A stretch of 64,000 nucleotides of DNA from an uncultured Ruminococcus sp. (GCA_934474025.1 CAKSMF010000006.1:62001-126000); one strand, 5' to 3'. Numbered from the stretch's first letter, positions 37,228 to 46,563 are shown. Notes: a model not told the origin generated them from the letters alone. Numbers and translations: made by a program.

Positions 37228-37908
37228 ATGATATGGTGTATTGAAGATGATGCAAGTATACGTGATATAGAAGTTTATGCCCTGTCATCAATCGGAATGG
37301 AGGCAAAAGGCTTTGAAGACGGCAAGAGTTTTCTTACAGCATTAAAAAGTGAAATTCCTGACCTTATTATTTTAGATATAATGCTTCCGGAAACAGACGG
37401 CGTTGAAATTCTGAAAATCCTGAGAAATACAGCAGAATATATGGATATTCCTGTTATAATGGCTACTGCAAAAGGTTCTGAATTTGATAAGGTTCAGAGC
37501 CTTGACCTTGGAGCAGACGATTATCTTGTAAAGCCTTTTGGCATGATGGAAATGATATCACGGGTAAAAGCTGTAATGCGTCGTTGCAAACCAAAATCAA
37601 CTAACCATATTTTACAATCAGGAGAACTTTCTGTTAATCTCGATGAAAGAACAGTAACGGCAAATGGTAAAAACATTTCTCTTACTTATAAAGAATTTGA
37701 ATTACTTGTATTATTTATGAAAAATATAGGGTTTGTATTTTCAAGAGATACTATTTATAATGATATATGGGGTCAGGATTTTGTCGGAGAAACTCGAACT
37801 GTTGATGCACATATAAGAACACTCAGGCAAAAACTTGGTGAATATGGAGAAATGATTGAAACTGTTCGTCATGTTGGATATAAGTTTGGAGGAAATCATG
37901 ACAAGTAA
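37228..37908 (+). CDS. phoP: Phosphate response regulator PhoP/PhoB
   Basis: 226 residues, OmpR family: receiver with phosphoacceptor D50 (LIILDIMLPETDG), Lys in DDYLVKPFG, and a winged helix ending VGYKFGG. AAGGGG precedes ATG 37228. Location inside the pst operon identifies it as the phosphate regulator, which should bind the Pho box at 33145-33188 and so control its own operon. Confidence 0.92.
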   Translation: MIWCIEDDASIRDIEVYALSSIGMEAKGFEDGKSFLTALKSEIPDLIILDIMLPETDGVEILKILRNTAEYMDIPVIMATAKGSEFDKVQSLDLGADDYLVKPFGMMEMISRVKAVMRRCKPKSTNHILQSGELSVNLDERTVTANGKNISLTYKEFELLVLFMKNIGFVFSRDTIYNDIWGQDFVGETRTVDAHIRTLRQKLGEYGEMIETVRHVGYKFGGNHDK

Positions 37909-39556
37909 AATATTTCATTCTATACTTGCAACTTCTATGTTTGTTCTGATGATATCACTTGTAATAATTACAAGTTTCTTGTATGACTATTTCATGCAGA
38001 TGCAGGCAAATCAGTTGAAAGACCAGCTTTCAATTGCCTCTGTCGGAACAGAACAATTAGGAAAATCATATCTCGACAGTCTTAAATATGATAATTTCCG
38101 TATTACATGGATAGACAATGATGGTTCAGTTATTTTTGATTCACAGGCAGATGAGGAAACTATGGATAATCATTTTGACCGTGAAGAAATTGTACAGGCG
38201 TTTGAAACCGGTAAGGGAAGCAGTTCAAGATATTCTTCAACTCTCACTGAAAAAACTCTTTACGAAGCTGTATTACTTAATGACGGAACAGTGCTTCGTA
38301 TTTCAGTTGACAGGGCAAGCGGTTTAACACTTATTGTAGGAATGATATATCTTATAGTTGTTGTAATAATAACTGCGGTAATAATATCAGCTATACTTGC
38401 AAATAAGATGTCAAAGAAAATAATTGAACCTCTTAATAACCTTGACCTTGATAATCCTATGGAAAATGATACTTATGAAGAAATAGCACCATTACTTAAC
38501 CGTATTCACAAGCAAAACAAGAAAATTGAACGCAAGGCAATGGAATTAAAACGTCAGAAAGAAGAATTTACTTTTATTACAGAAAATATGCGTGAAGGAC
38601 TTGTACTTCTTGACAAAAACAAAAACGTTTTAACAATAAATTCAACTGCAAAGAATATTTTCGATACAGATGAAAGATGTATAGGAAATGATTTTCTTAC
38701 TGTTGACCGTAGTCATAACATAAGTATGGCTATTGAAAAAGCAATTTCCTATGGATATTCAGAATTGAGAACAAGACGAAATGAACGTGAATATCAGTTT
38801 AATATAAGCAGAATTGAGGCTAATAATGAAACTGTCGGAACAGTAATTCTTGCTATGGATATCACTGAACAGGCTGATGCAGAACTCCTTAGACGTGAAT
38901 TTTCTGCTAATGTTTCGCATGAATTAAAAACTCCTCTCCAATCCATAACCGGAAGTGCTGAACTTATTGAAAATGGTCTTGTAAAACAAGAAGATTTGCC
39001 ACGGTTTGTGGGTCATATACGTAAAGAAGCAACACGGCTTGTGACACTTGTTGAGGATATAATAAGACTTTCACAGCTTGATGAAAGTGGTGAAATGCCT
39101 AAGGAAAACGTTTCATTGTATGAGATTTCAGATGAAGTATGCAACTCACTTCATGACAGTGCCGAAAAGAAACATATTACTGTTAATTTAAGCGGTGATA
39201 AAGGATATATTTTCGGCGTAAAACAACTGCTTTTTGAGATTATCTATAATCTTTGTGACAATGCCATTAAATACAATCTTGACGGCGGAAAGGTTGACAT
39301 TGAAATAAAAGACAATTCACAGGAAACTGTTCTTACTGTTTCAGATACCGGAATAGGTATTCCAGCAGAACATCAGCCGAGAATCTTTGAACGCTTTTAC
39401 AGAGTTGACAAGAGCCATTCAAAAAAATCTGGCGGAACAGGTCTTGGTCTTTCCATTGTAAAACACGCTGTTATGTATCATGGCGGAAGAATTTCCCTTA
39501 AAAGCGATGAGAATAAAGGAACGACAATTACAGTTACACTTCCTAAAAATCAATAA
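37898..39556 (+). CDS. phoR: Phosphate sensor histidine kinase PhoR
   Basis: 552 residues. Two transmembrane helices (about 7-29 and 143-168) flank a ~110-residue external domain. Then come a short HAMP-like linker, a PAS domain (FITENMREGLVLLDKN), HisKA (SANVSHELKTPLQSITG, H341) and HATPase_c (DTGIGIPAEHQPRIFERFYRVDKSHS). ATG 37898 has GGAGG upstream and overlaps phoP by 11 bases. Last gene of the pst-pho operon. Confidence 0.93.
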   Translation: MTSKIFHSILATSMFVLMISLVIITSFLYDYFMQMQANQLKDQLSIASVGTEQLGKSYLDSLKYDNFRITWIDNDGSVIFDSQADEETMDNHFDREEIVQAFETGKGSSSRYSSTLTEKTLYEAVLLNDGTVLRISVDRASGLTLIVGMIYLIVVVIITAVIISAILANKMSKKIIEPLNNLDLDNPMENDTYEEIAPLLNRIHKQNKKIERKAMELKRQKEEFTFITENMREGLVLLDKNKNVLTINSTAKNIFDTDERCIGNDFLTVDRSHNISMAIEKAISYGYSELRTRRNEREYQFNISRIEANNETVGTVILAMDITEQADAELLRREFSANVSHELKTPLQSITGSAELIENGLVKQEDLPRFVGHIRKEATRLVTLVEDIIRLSQLDESGEMPKENVSLYEISDEVCNSLHDSAEKKHITVNLSGDKGYIFGVKQLLFEIIYNLCDNAIKYNLDGGKVDIEIKDNSQETVLTVSDTGIGIPAEHQPRIFERFYRVDKSHSKKSGGTGLGLSIVKHAVMYHGGRISLKSDENKGTTITVTLPKNQ

Positions 39557-39561
39557 AAAAT

Positions 39562-39600
39562 AAGCGACTGAGTTTATGTAAATAACTCGGTCGCTTTTTT
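39562..39600. terminator. Terminator between phoR and the amino-acid ABC operon
   Basis: AAGCGACTGAGTT pairs with AACTCGGTCGCTT around a 9-base loop and ends in a T-run; an A-run on the left lets it serve the convergent operon too. Confidence 0.88.
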
Positions 39601-39619
39601 ATATGGTTTGGATATTTAA

Positions 39620-40378
39620 TTATTTGTAGTGTGCAAGAAACTGTTTAGTACGTTCTTGTTTTGGATTGTCAAATATTTCTTCCGGAGAGCCTTCTTCAAC
39701 AATATAACCCCCAGCCATAAAAATAACTCTGTTTGAAATAGCCTTTGCAAAACTCATTTCATGTGTTACTATAACCATTGTCATATGGTCTTCGGCAAGC
39801 AAACGAATAACTTCAAGAATTTCACCTGTAAGTTCTGGGTCAAGTGCTGATGTAGGTTCATCAAAGAAAAGAATTTTAGGAGACATTGCAAGAGCTCTTA
39901 CAATAGCTACTCTTTGTTGCTGACCGCCGGAAAGTTCACAGGGATAGGATTTTGCTTTTTCTGCTAAACCGACTTTTTTAAGAAGTTCCATAGCAGTTTT
40001 TTCTGCTTCTTCCTTGCTTTTTTTGAGTATTATTCTTTGAGGTTCGGTTATGTTTTTAAGAACTGAATAATGCGGAAAAAGATTGAAATTCTGAAAAACA
40101 AGTCCGAAATATTTCAGGATATCTTTAAATAGATGTTTGTTAGCATATACAGGTTTACCACCATTGATTGATTCAACAGCTTTTTGTCCCATATATGAAA
40201 TACTTCCTCCTGAAATAGTTTCAAGAAATGTACAGCATCTTAGAAGAGTTGACTTTCCTGAACCTGATGGCCCTATGATTGAAAGTACTTCACCTTCTTT
40301 AACTGAAAAAGATACATCATGTATGACGTGAAAATCATCAAAGCTTTTTTTCAGATGTTCGACTTCAAGATAATTCAA
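39620..40378 (-). CDS. Polar amino-acid ABC transporter ATPase
   Basis: 252 residues. Walker [10 protein letters not shown], signature [15 protein letters not shown], Walker [16 protein letters not shown] and HEMSFAK after the switch His, typical of GlnQ/HisP/TcyC proteins. A 15-residue insert ([15 protein letters not shown] region) precedes the Q-loop. Last gene of a three-gene uptake operon; the substrate is not fixed by sequence. Confidence 0.92.
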   Translation of the reverse strand: MNYLEVEHLKKSFDDFHVIHDVSFSVKEGEVLSIIGPSGSGKSTLLRCCTFLETISGGSISYMGQKAVESINGGKPVYANKHLFKDILKYFGLVFQNFNLFPHYSVLKNITEPQRIILKKSKEEAEKTAMELLKKVGLAEKAKSYPCELSGGQQQRVAIVRALAMSPKILFFDEPTSALDPELTGEILEVIRLLAEDHMTMVIVTHEMSFAKAISNRVIFMAGGYIVEEGSPEEIFDNPKQERTKQFLAHYK

Positions 40379-40389
40379 TGCGACACCTC

Positions 40390-41043
40390 CTATATTTTGT
40401 AGTAACTCATACGTTTTTCAAGCAATGACATAACGCCGGCAACTATAAGATTGAAAACATAATAGAAAATAGCAGCAGCAAGGTAAGGTAGCATAGAAGT
40501 TTCTGCGGCAGCTATCATTGATGCTTCGGTAAAAAGTTCAATATATGATATTGCAAATGCAAGAGATGTATCCTTTACAAGAGTTATTGATTCGTTTGTT
40601 ACAGCCGGAAGAACTCTTTTAAACATTTGCGGAACTATTATACGAATGAATTTCTGAAATTTTCCGTATCCGAGAATGAATGCTGCTTCATGTTGCCCCA
40701 TAGGAATTGATTGTATACCGCTTCTGAAAATTTCAGCGAAATATGCGGCGTAGTTCAAAGAAAACGCAATTATGACAGCCCAGAAACGATATTCAGTAGA
40801 AAGTTTCATTCCTGCCACAAAGTACGGTCCGAAATAAACTACAAGAAGCTGTAGCATGAGAGGAGTTCCACGGATAACAGATATATACAATTTCATAAGC
40901 CATTGTAAAGGTTTCCATGCATAAAGACGTACCACACAGATTCCAAGACCCAGAGGAAGAGAAAACAGTAATGTGAGCAGGAAAATATACAGAGAATGAA
41001 GCATACTGTCTCCGAGTTGTGTTAAAATATCAAAAAATGACAT
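40390..41043 (-). CDS. Polar amino-acid ABC transporter permease
   Basis: 217 residues, HisM/GlnP family, with about five transmembrane helices and the EAA loop [24 protein letters not shown] preceded by [12 protein letters not shown]. One permease gene only, so a homodimer is expected. It sits 11 bases upstream of the ATPase gene. Confidence 0.93.
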   Translation of the reverse strand: MSFFDILTQLGDSMLHSLYIFLLTLLFSLPLGLGICVVRLYAWKPLQWLMKLYISVIRGTPLMLQLLVVYFGPYFVAGMKLSTEYRFWAVIIAFSLNYAAYFAEIFRSGIQSIPMGQHEAAFILGYGKFQKFIRIIVPQMFKRVLPAVTNESITLVKDTSLAFAISYIELFTEASMIAAAETSMLPYLAAAIFYYVFNLIVAGVMSLLEKRMSYYKI

Positions 41044-41064
41044 ATGTATTTTCCTCCGGAATGA

Positions 41065-41868
41065 TTATTTGATTATTGAATCACTGAGTTCCCATTCGTC
41101 TGCAATTTTTTCAAAAGTTCCGTCTTTACGCATATCATCAAGAGTTTTGTCAACCTTGTCACGAAGTTCAGTATTATCAAGGGCAAATCCGACAGCATAC
41201 TGTTCAACAGAAAGTATATCATCAAGCATTTTATAACCATCACCACGTGATTCTATCTGATATTTTGCAACGCCTATATCCATTGCAATAGCATCTGTTG
41301 CACCTGAATCAAGATTCATAAAAGCAGTATTATAATCACTTACAACGACAAGTTCCTTGAATGAGTCTTTAAGGGATTTGTTTTCATCATCTTTAAGTGC
41401 AGATTCGGCAGAAGAATCTGTCTGTACAGCAACACTTTTTCCACTAAGGTCATCAAAGTTATTAATGTTGCTGTCGGATTTTACAACAAAAACCTGACTG
41501 TTATCAACGTATGGTTTTGTCCATGCATATTCATTTTCACGACCGGTCATGGTAAATCCGTTCCAGATACAGCTTATTGTACCTGATTTGAGTTCCATAT
41601 CCTTTGCGTTCCAGTCAATAGGTTGTTTTACGAGTTCCCAGTTGTTTCTTTTGCATACTTCATCAGCAAGGTCAAGGTCAAATCCAACGTATTCGCCCTT
41701 TTCGTCCTGATAGCCATATGGTGGAAATGCTGCGTCAAATCCTACAATAAATTTTTCACTTGAAGATGATTTTTTGTCGTTTGACTTATTTCCACAGGCT
41801 GACATTGAAATAACCATTGAACCGGCAATCATTGCGGAAATAATTTTTTTGAAAATTGATGATTTCAT
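41065..41868 (-). CDS. Amino-acid-binding lipoprotein, family 3
   Basis: 267 residues with a lipoprotein signal ending MSAC (Cys25). The family 3 binding-protein core shows FDAAFPPYGYQDEKGEYVGFD near the N-terminus and later WTKPYVDNSQVFVV. It delivers a polar amino acid to the downstream permease and ATPase. Because a Cys-rich leader-like peptide lies just upstream in the same orientation, cystine or cysteine is a possible substrate (hypothesis). Confidence 0.92.
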   Translation of the reverse strand: MKSSIFKKIISAMIAGSMVISMSACGNKSNDKKSSSSEKFIVGFDAAFPPYGYQDEKGEYVGFDLDLADEVCKRNNWELVKQPIDWNAKDMELKSGTISCIWNGFTMTGRENEYAWTKPYVDNSQVFVVKSDSNINNFDDLSGKSVAVQTDSSAESALKDDENKSLKDSFKELVVVSDYNTAFMNLDSGATDAIAMDIGVAKYQIESRGDGYKMLDDILSVEQYAVGFALDNTELRDKVDKTLDDMRKDGTFEKIADEWELSDSIIK

Positions 41869-41930
41869 AAATATATTCTCCTTGTTATATTGATTTTATC
41901 CGTGCCATAAATTATGACATAACTTTATAA

Positions 41931-41959
41931 ATTATACCATATATTTTATCGTTTGTCAA
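41931..41959 (-). promoter_or_regulatory. Promoter of the amino-acid ABC operon
   Basis: Minus strand TTGACA (41959-41954), 17-bp spacer, TATAAT (41936-41931). Confidence 0.88.
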
Positions 41960-42014
41960 TTTAAATTTTGGTTATAAATTTTCTGAATTGAAATTTCTGA
42001 AAACGCAAATTCAA

Positions 42015-42046
42015 TAAAAAAACAGTCCGGAATTATTCCGGACTGT
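42015..42046 (-). terminator. Terminator of the 18-residue peptide unit
   Basis: On the minus strand ACAGTCCGGAA and TTCCGGACTGT flank a 3-base loop and are followed by seven T. It starts 14 bases after the peptide stop codon and lies upstream of the amino-acid transporter promoter. Confidence 0.9.
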
Positions 42047-42059
42047 GATGTATAAGGAC

Positions 42060-42116
42060 TTAACAACATAATGAATTAAACCATTCGCATATAGCAGTTA
42101 AGATATTATTGCACAT
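42060..42116 (-). CDS. 18-residue Cys-rich peptide MCNNILTAICEWFNSLCC
   Basis: ATG 42116 follows a perfect GGAGG at eight bases; 18 codons end in TGT TGT TAA. Four of 18 residues are Cys (2, 10, 17, 18). A consensus promoter lies 44 bases upstream and a strong terminator immediately downstream, so this is a complete small transcription unit of about 140 bases. Two readings are possible: an independent micropeptide, or a Cys-sensing leader peptide controlling the downstream amino-acid ABC operon on the same strand. The family is not recognised. Confidence 0.65.
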   Translation of the reverse strand: MCNNILTAICEWFNSLCC

Positions 42117-42159
42117 AAGTTTTACCTCCGTTTTGTTATTTCCCTAACGGGATAATCTG

Positions 42160-42188
42160 ATTATAACAAAACAATTGCATAAAGTCAA
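42160..42188 (-). promoter_or_regulatory. Promoter of the Cys-rich peptide unit
   Basis: Minus strand TTGACT (42188-42183), 17-bp spacer, TATAAT (42165-42160). The transcript should begin with a small CCC-GTTA-GGG hairpin (42151-42142) just after the predicted start. Confidence 0.85.
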
Positions 42189-42244
42189 TGCAAATATTTT
42201 TACAATTTTGGAAACTGTTAACATTTTATATGAAATCGAATTTC

Positions 42245-42273
42245 TTGACTTTATAAAACTCTTATGATAAAAT
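42245..42273 (+). promoter_or_regulatory. Promoter of the methyltransferase gene
   Basis: TTGACT (42245-42250), 17-bp spacer, TAAAAT (42268-42273), 37 bases before the start codon. Confidence 0.75.
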
Positions 42274-42310
42274 AAAATTGCAAAAAATATAAATTATGAG
42301 GTGTTAAACA

Positions 42311-43072
42311 ATGAATGATTGGAATTCAAATCAATATACAAAATTTGAAAAAGAACGTACATTGCCGTCTATTGATTTGATAAACAGAATAAATATCACA
42401 CCAGAATCAATACTTGACATAGGTTGTGGTCCGGGAAACAGCACTAATCAGCTTTATGAACATTTTTCTGATGCGGATATACTCGGAATTGATAATTCAG
42501 ATAATATGTTAAGTAAAGCTAAAAAAACGTATCCTCATTTGAAATTCAATAAATGTTTTGTCCCTGATGAACTTGATAACATGGGTAGTTATGACTTGAT
42601 TTTTTCAAATGCTTGTCTGCACTGGATTCCTGACCACAAAAGCCTTTTTCCAAGAATTATGAACAAACTTAATCACGGAGGAATACTCGCAGTTCAGATG
42701 CCACTTGTTCAAGACGCAATGTTCTATAAAGTGTTGAATACTCTTATTTCGCAGAATAAGTGGAAAAAATTGAATGATATTCAGAATTTCCATAATCTCA
42801 CCCCAAATGAAACTTATGATATTCTATCTGAAATTTCTAAAGAGGTTTCAATGTGGGAAACAACTTACTATCATATTGTTCCGTCATATAGTTCTGTAAT
42901 AGATTGGTACAAGGGAAGCGGACTCAGACCATATCTTGAAATGCTCGATTCAACAGAACAAACAGAATTTCTTAATGAACTACTTGAAATGATAAAAAAT
43001 AATTATCCTGTTCAGACAGATGGTTGTGTTATTCTGAAAATGCCAAGATTGTTTTTTACAGCAATCAGATAA
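42311..43072 (+). CDS. SAM-dependent methyltransferase, Tam-like
   Basis: 253 residues, class I Rossmann fold: motif I ILDIGCGPGNST, motif II GIDNSDNML, and FSNACLHWIPDH at motif IV. The start MNDWNSNQYTKFEKERTLP and the SYSSVIDWYKGSGLRPYLEML segment resemble trans-aconitate 2-methyltransferase, which detoxifies trans-aconitate. AGGTG precedes the ATG. It stands alone, convergent with a broken acetyltransferase gene and only two bases from it. Confidence 0.82.
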   Translation: MNDWNSNQYTKFEKERTLPSIDLINRINITPESILDIGCGPGNSTNQLYEHFSDADILGIDNSDNMLSKAKKTYPHLKFNKCFVPDELDNMGSYDLIFSNACLHWIPDHKSLFPRIMNKLNHGGILAVQMPLVQDAMFYKVLNTLISQNKWKKLNDIQNFHNLTPNETYDILSEISKEVSMWETTYYHIVPSYSSVIDWYKGSGLRPYLEMLDSTEQTEFLNELLEMIKNNYPVQTDGCVILKMPRLFFTAIR

Positions 43073-43073
43073 T

Positions 43074-43811
43074 TTACTCAAATTCATAAGAACCTTTGGC
43101 ATAAAAATAAAAAATCGTTTTTGAAAATCTGGATTCTAATTTTGTTTGTAATCTTTTTGATATATCATTTTCAACCGAAATCATAATATAAGGAATAAGA
43201 TTATTTTCAATCATACGCTTTGCTATATATAATTGTATTCTGCTTGCTATATTTTGTCGTCTTGAATGTGGTTCAACATATTCAAATCCTAAAGAATAAT
43301 CCTTGTGAATACCTGTATAACCTTTTATATGTTTATCATCTTCTAATACCCACATTTGTTTTTTTGAAATTCTATTAAATAATTGTTGGTGTTTGGAACG
43401 GCTGTAGGTGCTTTCGATATATGGTAAATCGTCAAGTGTTGCTAATCGTATATCTATATCCTGAATTTTTGATATAATAGCAACGAGAAAATCTTCATGA
43501 TAGGTAAGAACATCAAATTTCTGCAACATAACAGATATCTTTTCAATGTTTGTATATACTGCAATATATTTATCATTTTCTATATAGCCTGATAACATAT
43601 TGAAAAGTTGTTGTTCAGTTATGTTTTCCGGAATATGTCCCATAATTGATATCCATGGCTGATATGTTGTGTCTTCTGCTATATAAAAATCATCTTTTGT
43701 ATATAATATTTTTAAATTTCCGGTAATTGCTGAATAATAATCCCGTATATATTCAGCAATGCCGTCTTTTTCTATTCATATATCTAATGGAATGATATTT
43801 GTTGATTTCAT
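43074..43811 (-). pseudogene. GNAT-type acetyltransferase with in-frame stop at codon 12
   Basis: The frame runs from ATG 43811 (AAAGG ten bases upstream, four bases after the preceding gene) to TAA 43074 and is interrupted only by TGA at 43778-43776. Downstream codons read IEKDGIAEYIRDYYS and continue in the same frame to a GNAT core (RLATLDDLPYIES; VEPHSRRQNIASRIQLYIAKRM). TGA is a normal stop in this genome, for example in phoU. A shorter product could start at ATG 43643 but would lack about 55 residues and has no clear binding site. Recent nonsense mutation is the simplest reading. Confidence 0.7.
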
Positions 43812-43814
43812 ATT

Positions 43815-44081
43815 TTATTTACCTTTTGCAATTTTGTCACTCATTTCATGACTGCTTATTACGGGAATAAACTCGAAATCTGTAACATCTTTCCAGTTAT
43901 CTGCCCATTTATGTAAAAGTTCTTCACTTTCGCTTTCATTTACCTGATAACAGGTGTTTCCGTCAGCAGTAACCCAACTGTTGACATAGCTGACACCTTC
44001 TGGCATTATTCGTCCTTTTTCCCTGAATCTTCTGTAAACTTCTTCTTTATCCTTGTATTTTTCTATTACCATGTATAACAT
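43815..44081 (-). CDS. DUF3303-family small protein
   Basis: 88 residues beginning MLYMVIEKYKDKEEVYRRF, followed by EKGRIMPEGVSYVNSWV and ending near DVTDFEFIPVISSHE. This matches the DUF3303 family, a small ferredoxin-like alpha/beta dimer related to NIPSNAP proteins, with no known reaction. ATG 44081 is chosen because GAAGG lies eight bases upstream; the ATG at 44096 overlaps that site. It is followed by the interrupted acetyltransferase gene, probably in one transcript. Confidence 0.8.
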   Translation of the reverse strand: MLYMVIEKYKDKEEVYRRFREKGRIMPEGVSYVNSWVTADGNTCYQVNESESEELLHKWADNWKDVTDFEFIPVISSHEMSDKIAKGK

Positions 44082-44113
44082 AATAAATACCTTCATAATT
44101 TTTATTTTAAAAG

Positions 44114-44712
44114 TCAGTCCTTACCACCAAGCGATATATTTGCACCTGATGTAGAACCTAACATATGTGAAAATATATCCGATGTATGAGAATCTTTTGA
44201 AGTATTAAGTGTTTTAGTAGCATTATAACTAAATTCAAGACCACCATTCACATAAACAAAGTTAATCTGATATCTTTGCCATTTTCTTTTTGATTTGCAT
44301 ACAACATTTGTTTTATCACTGGAATATGTTACTTCTTTATTCTGACGTATTTTAAATTGTGAAGCACATCCGGTTTTAAGAATGCCTTCTTCAAGAATAT
44401 ATCCTATTTCTATATTTGAAACACGAATCTCGTTATCATCAACATAAACATATCCATGGTCTTTGTTTTCGGGAGAGTCGTCCCATGGATTATCATGATT
44501 TATTATTGTATCCGGAGAAACTGCTATTTCAAATTGAAGTGCATTGATATGTGACGTGCATTAGAAATATCTGCCATATTGCGTGCTTTTTCAACATATC
44601 CCATAAAAGATGGAACTAAAATAGCTGATATAATTCCAATGATTGCTATAACTACAATTATTTCTATAAGAGTAAAAGCTTTTAGTTTTTTGAATATTGA
44701 GTCTTTATTCAT
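44114..44712 (-). pseudogene. Type IV pilin-like gene with a frameshift
   Basis: ATG 44712 (AAAGGGGA upstream) encodes a prepilin N-terminus: basic KLKA, then FTLIEIIVVIAIIGIISAI, and KARNMADISNARHI. Near 44544-44550 the frame breaks; the next frame stays open for about 145 codons (NALQFEIAVSP and, at the end, ANISLGGKD) to TGA 44114. One missing base restores a 200-codon frame, and NARHI-x-NALQ fits the usual pilin pattern at exactly that point. As it stands only a 65-residue truncated pilin is made. The -1 residue at the cleavage site is Ala, not Gly. Confidence 0.75.
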
Positions 44713-44846
44713 AATAACATTCCCCTTTGTCAAAATTTTAGCATATTTAAATAAAAAAGTCAATGAATTTATTCCAATGATTGCTATTATTTCTAAAATT
44801 TAACAGTATGTTATTATTCAGTAAACATTTTTTTCATATATAAATT

Positions 44847-44893
44847 AAAACACCTCAACAATGTTTCAAATACATTGAAGAGGTGTTTTTTAT
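44847..44893. terminator. Long terminator of the redox operon
   Basis: AAAACACCTC, then CAATGT, pair with ACATTG and GAGGTGTTTT as a nearly continuous hairpin ending in T-runs on both strands. Confidence 0.88.
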
Positions 44894-44902
44894 TATGTAA
44901 AC

Positions 44903-45670
44903 TTATTTTAATTTATTGTATTCCTCATCAGAAACAGCTTCACACCATTCATTTGAACATTCTTCTCCCGGAACTTCAACGGCAAGATGACTGAACCATG
45001 AATCAGGTGCAGCACCATGCCAATGTTTTATATTTGCAGGAATGTTTATACAGTCACCGGGTTTCATTTCAATAGCTTCTTTTCCTTCTTCCTGATAGTA
45101 TCCACGACCGGCAACGCAAATAAGAATCTGTCCGCCACCGCTTTTTGCATGATGAATATGCCAGTTATTTCTGCATTTAGGTTCAAATGTTACATTGAAT
45201 ATTCCCACTTGACTTGTTGAAACAGGTGCAAGATAGCTTTTTCCGATAAAATATTCTGCAAATGCGTCATTCGGATTTCCTATAGGGAATATCATAGATT
45301 TTGCATGGGCTTTCATTTCAGCATTATCGTATGGGAGTTCACCTTCATTAATTTTCCATACTTCTTTTGCAAGATTGAAAACTGTCCAGCCTTTTGGCCA
45401 GCCTGTATAAAAAGCTGTATGTGTAATGATAGATGTAATTTCCTTTTGTGTAACGCCATGTGCTTTTGCATTCTGAAGATGATATTTAAGTGATGAATCA
45501 GTAATTCCAGATGACATAAGTGCCACCACAGTAATAATACTTCTTGTTTTTAAATCAATATTCTGATTGTTCCAGTTTTCGCCAAATAAAACATCATCAT
45601 TGAAGTGTGCAAATTCAGGGGCAAATTCTCCAAGCTGATTTTTTCCAGCTGTTTGTGTTATTTTTGACAT
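44903..45670 (-). CDS. Carboxymuconolactone decarboxylase-like / cupin fusion
   Basis: 255 residues. The N-terminal half is an AhpD/CMD-type helical domain (LKTRSIITVVALMSSG; HLQNAKAHGVTQKEI; THTAFYTGWP). The C-terminal half is a cupin with metal-ligand motif NNWHIHHAKSGGG, then GDCINIPANIKHWHGA. Such fusions occur in redox or aromatic-compound operons and their substrate is unknown. The start is taken at ATG 45670; only a weak GGATG precedes it. Last gene of the operon, 16 bases after the aldo/keto reductase stop. Confidence 0.85.
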   Translation of the reverse strand: MSKITQTAGKNQLGEFAPEFAHFNDDVLFGENWNNQNIDLKTRSIITVVALMSSGITDSSLKYHLQNAKAHGVTQKEITSIITHTAFYTGWPKGWTVFNLAKEVWKINEGELPYDNAEMKAHAKSMIFPIGNPNDAFAEYFIGKSYLAPVSTSQVGIFNVTFEPKCRNNWHIHHAKSGGGQILICVAGRGYYQEEGKEAIEMKPGDCINIPANIKHWHGAAPDSWFSHLAVEVPGEECSNEWCEAVSDEEYNKLK

Positions 45671-45686
45671 ATTATACATCCGTTTA

Positions 45687-46535
45687 TTACTTCTGACCGT
45701 AAACATCAGGAGTCCATTCTGCAAATTTTTCAAGCATACCGGGCTGTCTTATAAAGATTGGTTCAGTTTTTTGAAGTGATGAAATTTTTTTCATATCATC
45801 TTCTGTTAAAGCAAAATCAAATACATTGATATTATCAATTACATGAGAATCTGTTTTTGAACCAGGAATTACAATTATTCCTTTTTGTATATGCCAGCGA
45901 ATAACAATCTGTGCAGGCGACTTATCATATTTTTGTGCAAGTTCTTTTATTATAGCTTCATTTATAATTGAAGAATTTCCACGACCACCGAGCGGATACC
46001 ATGCCTGAATTGCTATATCGTTTTTATCCATAAATTCTCTTAATTCTGTTTGTGGATAATATGGGTGTGCTTCAACCTGATTAATCATAGGTTTGATTTC
46101 ACATACTTCAAGGAGTTGTTTAAGTTCATCTGTTTTGAAGTTTGAAACGCCTATTGCTTTGAGTTTGCCTTCTTTGTAAGCTTTTTCAAGCTGTCTGTAG
46201 CCGGCAATAATGTTTCCGGCAGGCTGATGCAGAATCATAAGGTCAATATAGTCTGTATCAAGTCTTTCAAGAGTTTTATCAATCTGTAAATCGTCTTCAT
46301 AAAATGCAGGCCAGAGTTTTGTTTCAAGGAATATTTCATTTCTTGCTTTACCGCTTGCTTTTATTCCACGACCTACTGCTTTTTCATTGACATAGGCATT
46401 TGCTGTATCAATGAGTGTATAACCGTTTGCAAGTGCAGTAATTACGGATTTTTCAGCTTCGTCAGGTGTAAGAAGATAAGTTCCGAGTCCGATTATCGGC
46501 ATTTCAATACCATTGTTAAGTTTAATTTTTTCCAT
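45687..46535 (-). CDS. Aldo/keto reductase
   Basis: 282 residues, (beta/alpha)8 AKR fold. N-terminal GLGTYLLTPDEAE, the catalytic Asp/Tyr region DTANAYVNEKAVGRGIK, Lys in FLETKLWP, His in LMILHQPAG, and the cofactor segment VIPGSKTDSHV indicate an NADPH-dependent carbonyl reductase. GGAGG lies upstream of ATG 46535. It reduces aldehydes or ketones in the same operon as two flavoproteins. Confidence 0.93.
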   Translation of the reverse strand: MEKIKLNNGIEMPIIGLGTYLLTPDEAEKSVITALANGYTLIDTANAYVNEKAVGRGIKASGKARNEIFLETKLWPAFYEDDLQIDKTLERLDTDYIDLMILHQPAGNIIAGYRQLEKAYKEGKLKAIGVSNFKTDELKQLLEVCEIKPMINQVEAHPYYPQTELREFMDKNDIAIQAWYPLGGRGNSSIINEAIIKELAQKYDKSPAQIVIRWHIQKGIIVIPGSKTDSHVIDNINVFDFALTEDDMKKISSLQKTEPIFIRQPGMLEKFAEWTPDVYGQK

Positions 46536-46563
46536 TCTGAATTACCTCCATTATAAAAAGATT

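Noticed and set aside
43776..43778. TGA as a recoded codon (Sec or Trp) in the acetyltransferase
   Set aside because: TGA is used as an ordinary stop elsewhere in the window and no selenocysteine hairpin or known selenoprotein context is seen.
44524..44763. Intact short pilin-like protein of 79 residues
   Set aside because: The upstream ATG overlaps the promoter/leader region and the downstream frame continues in another phase; better read as a frameshifted 200-codon pilin starting at 44712.
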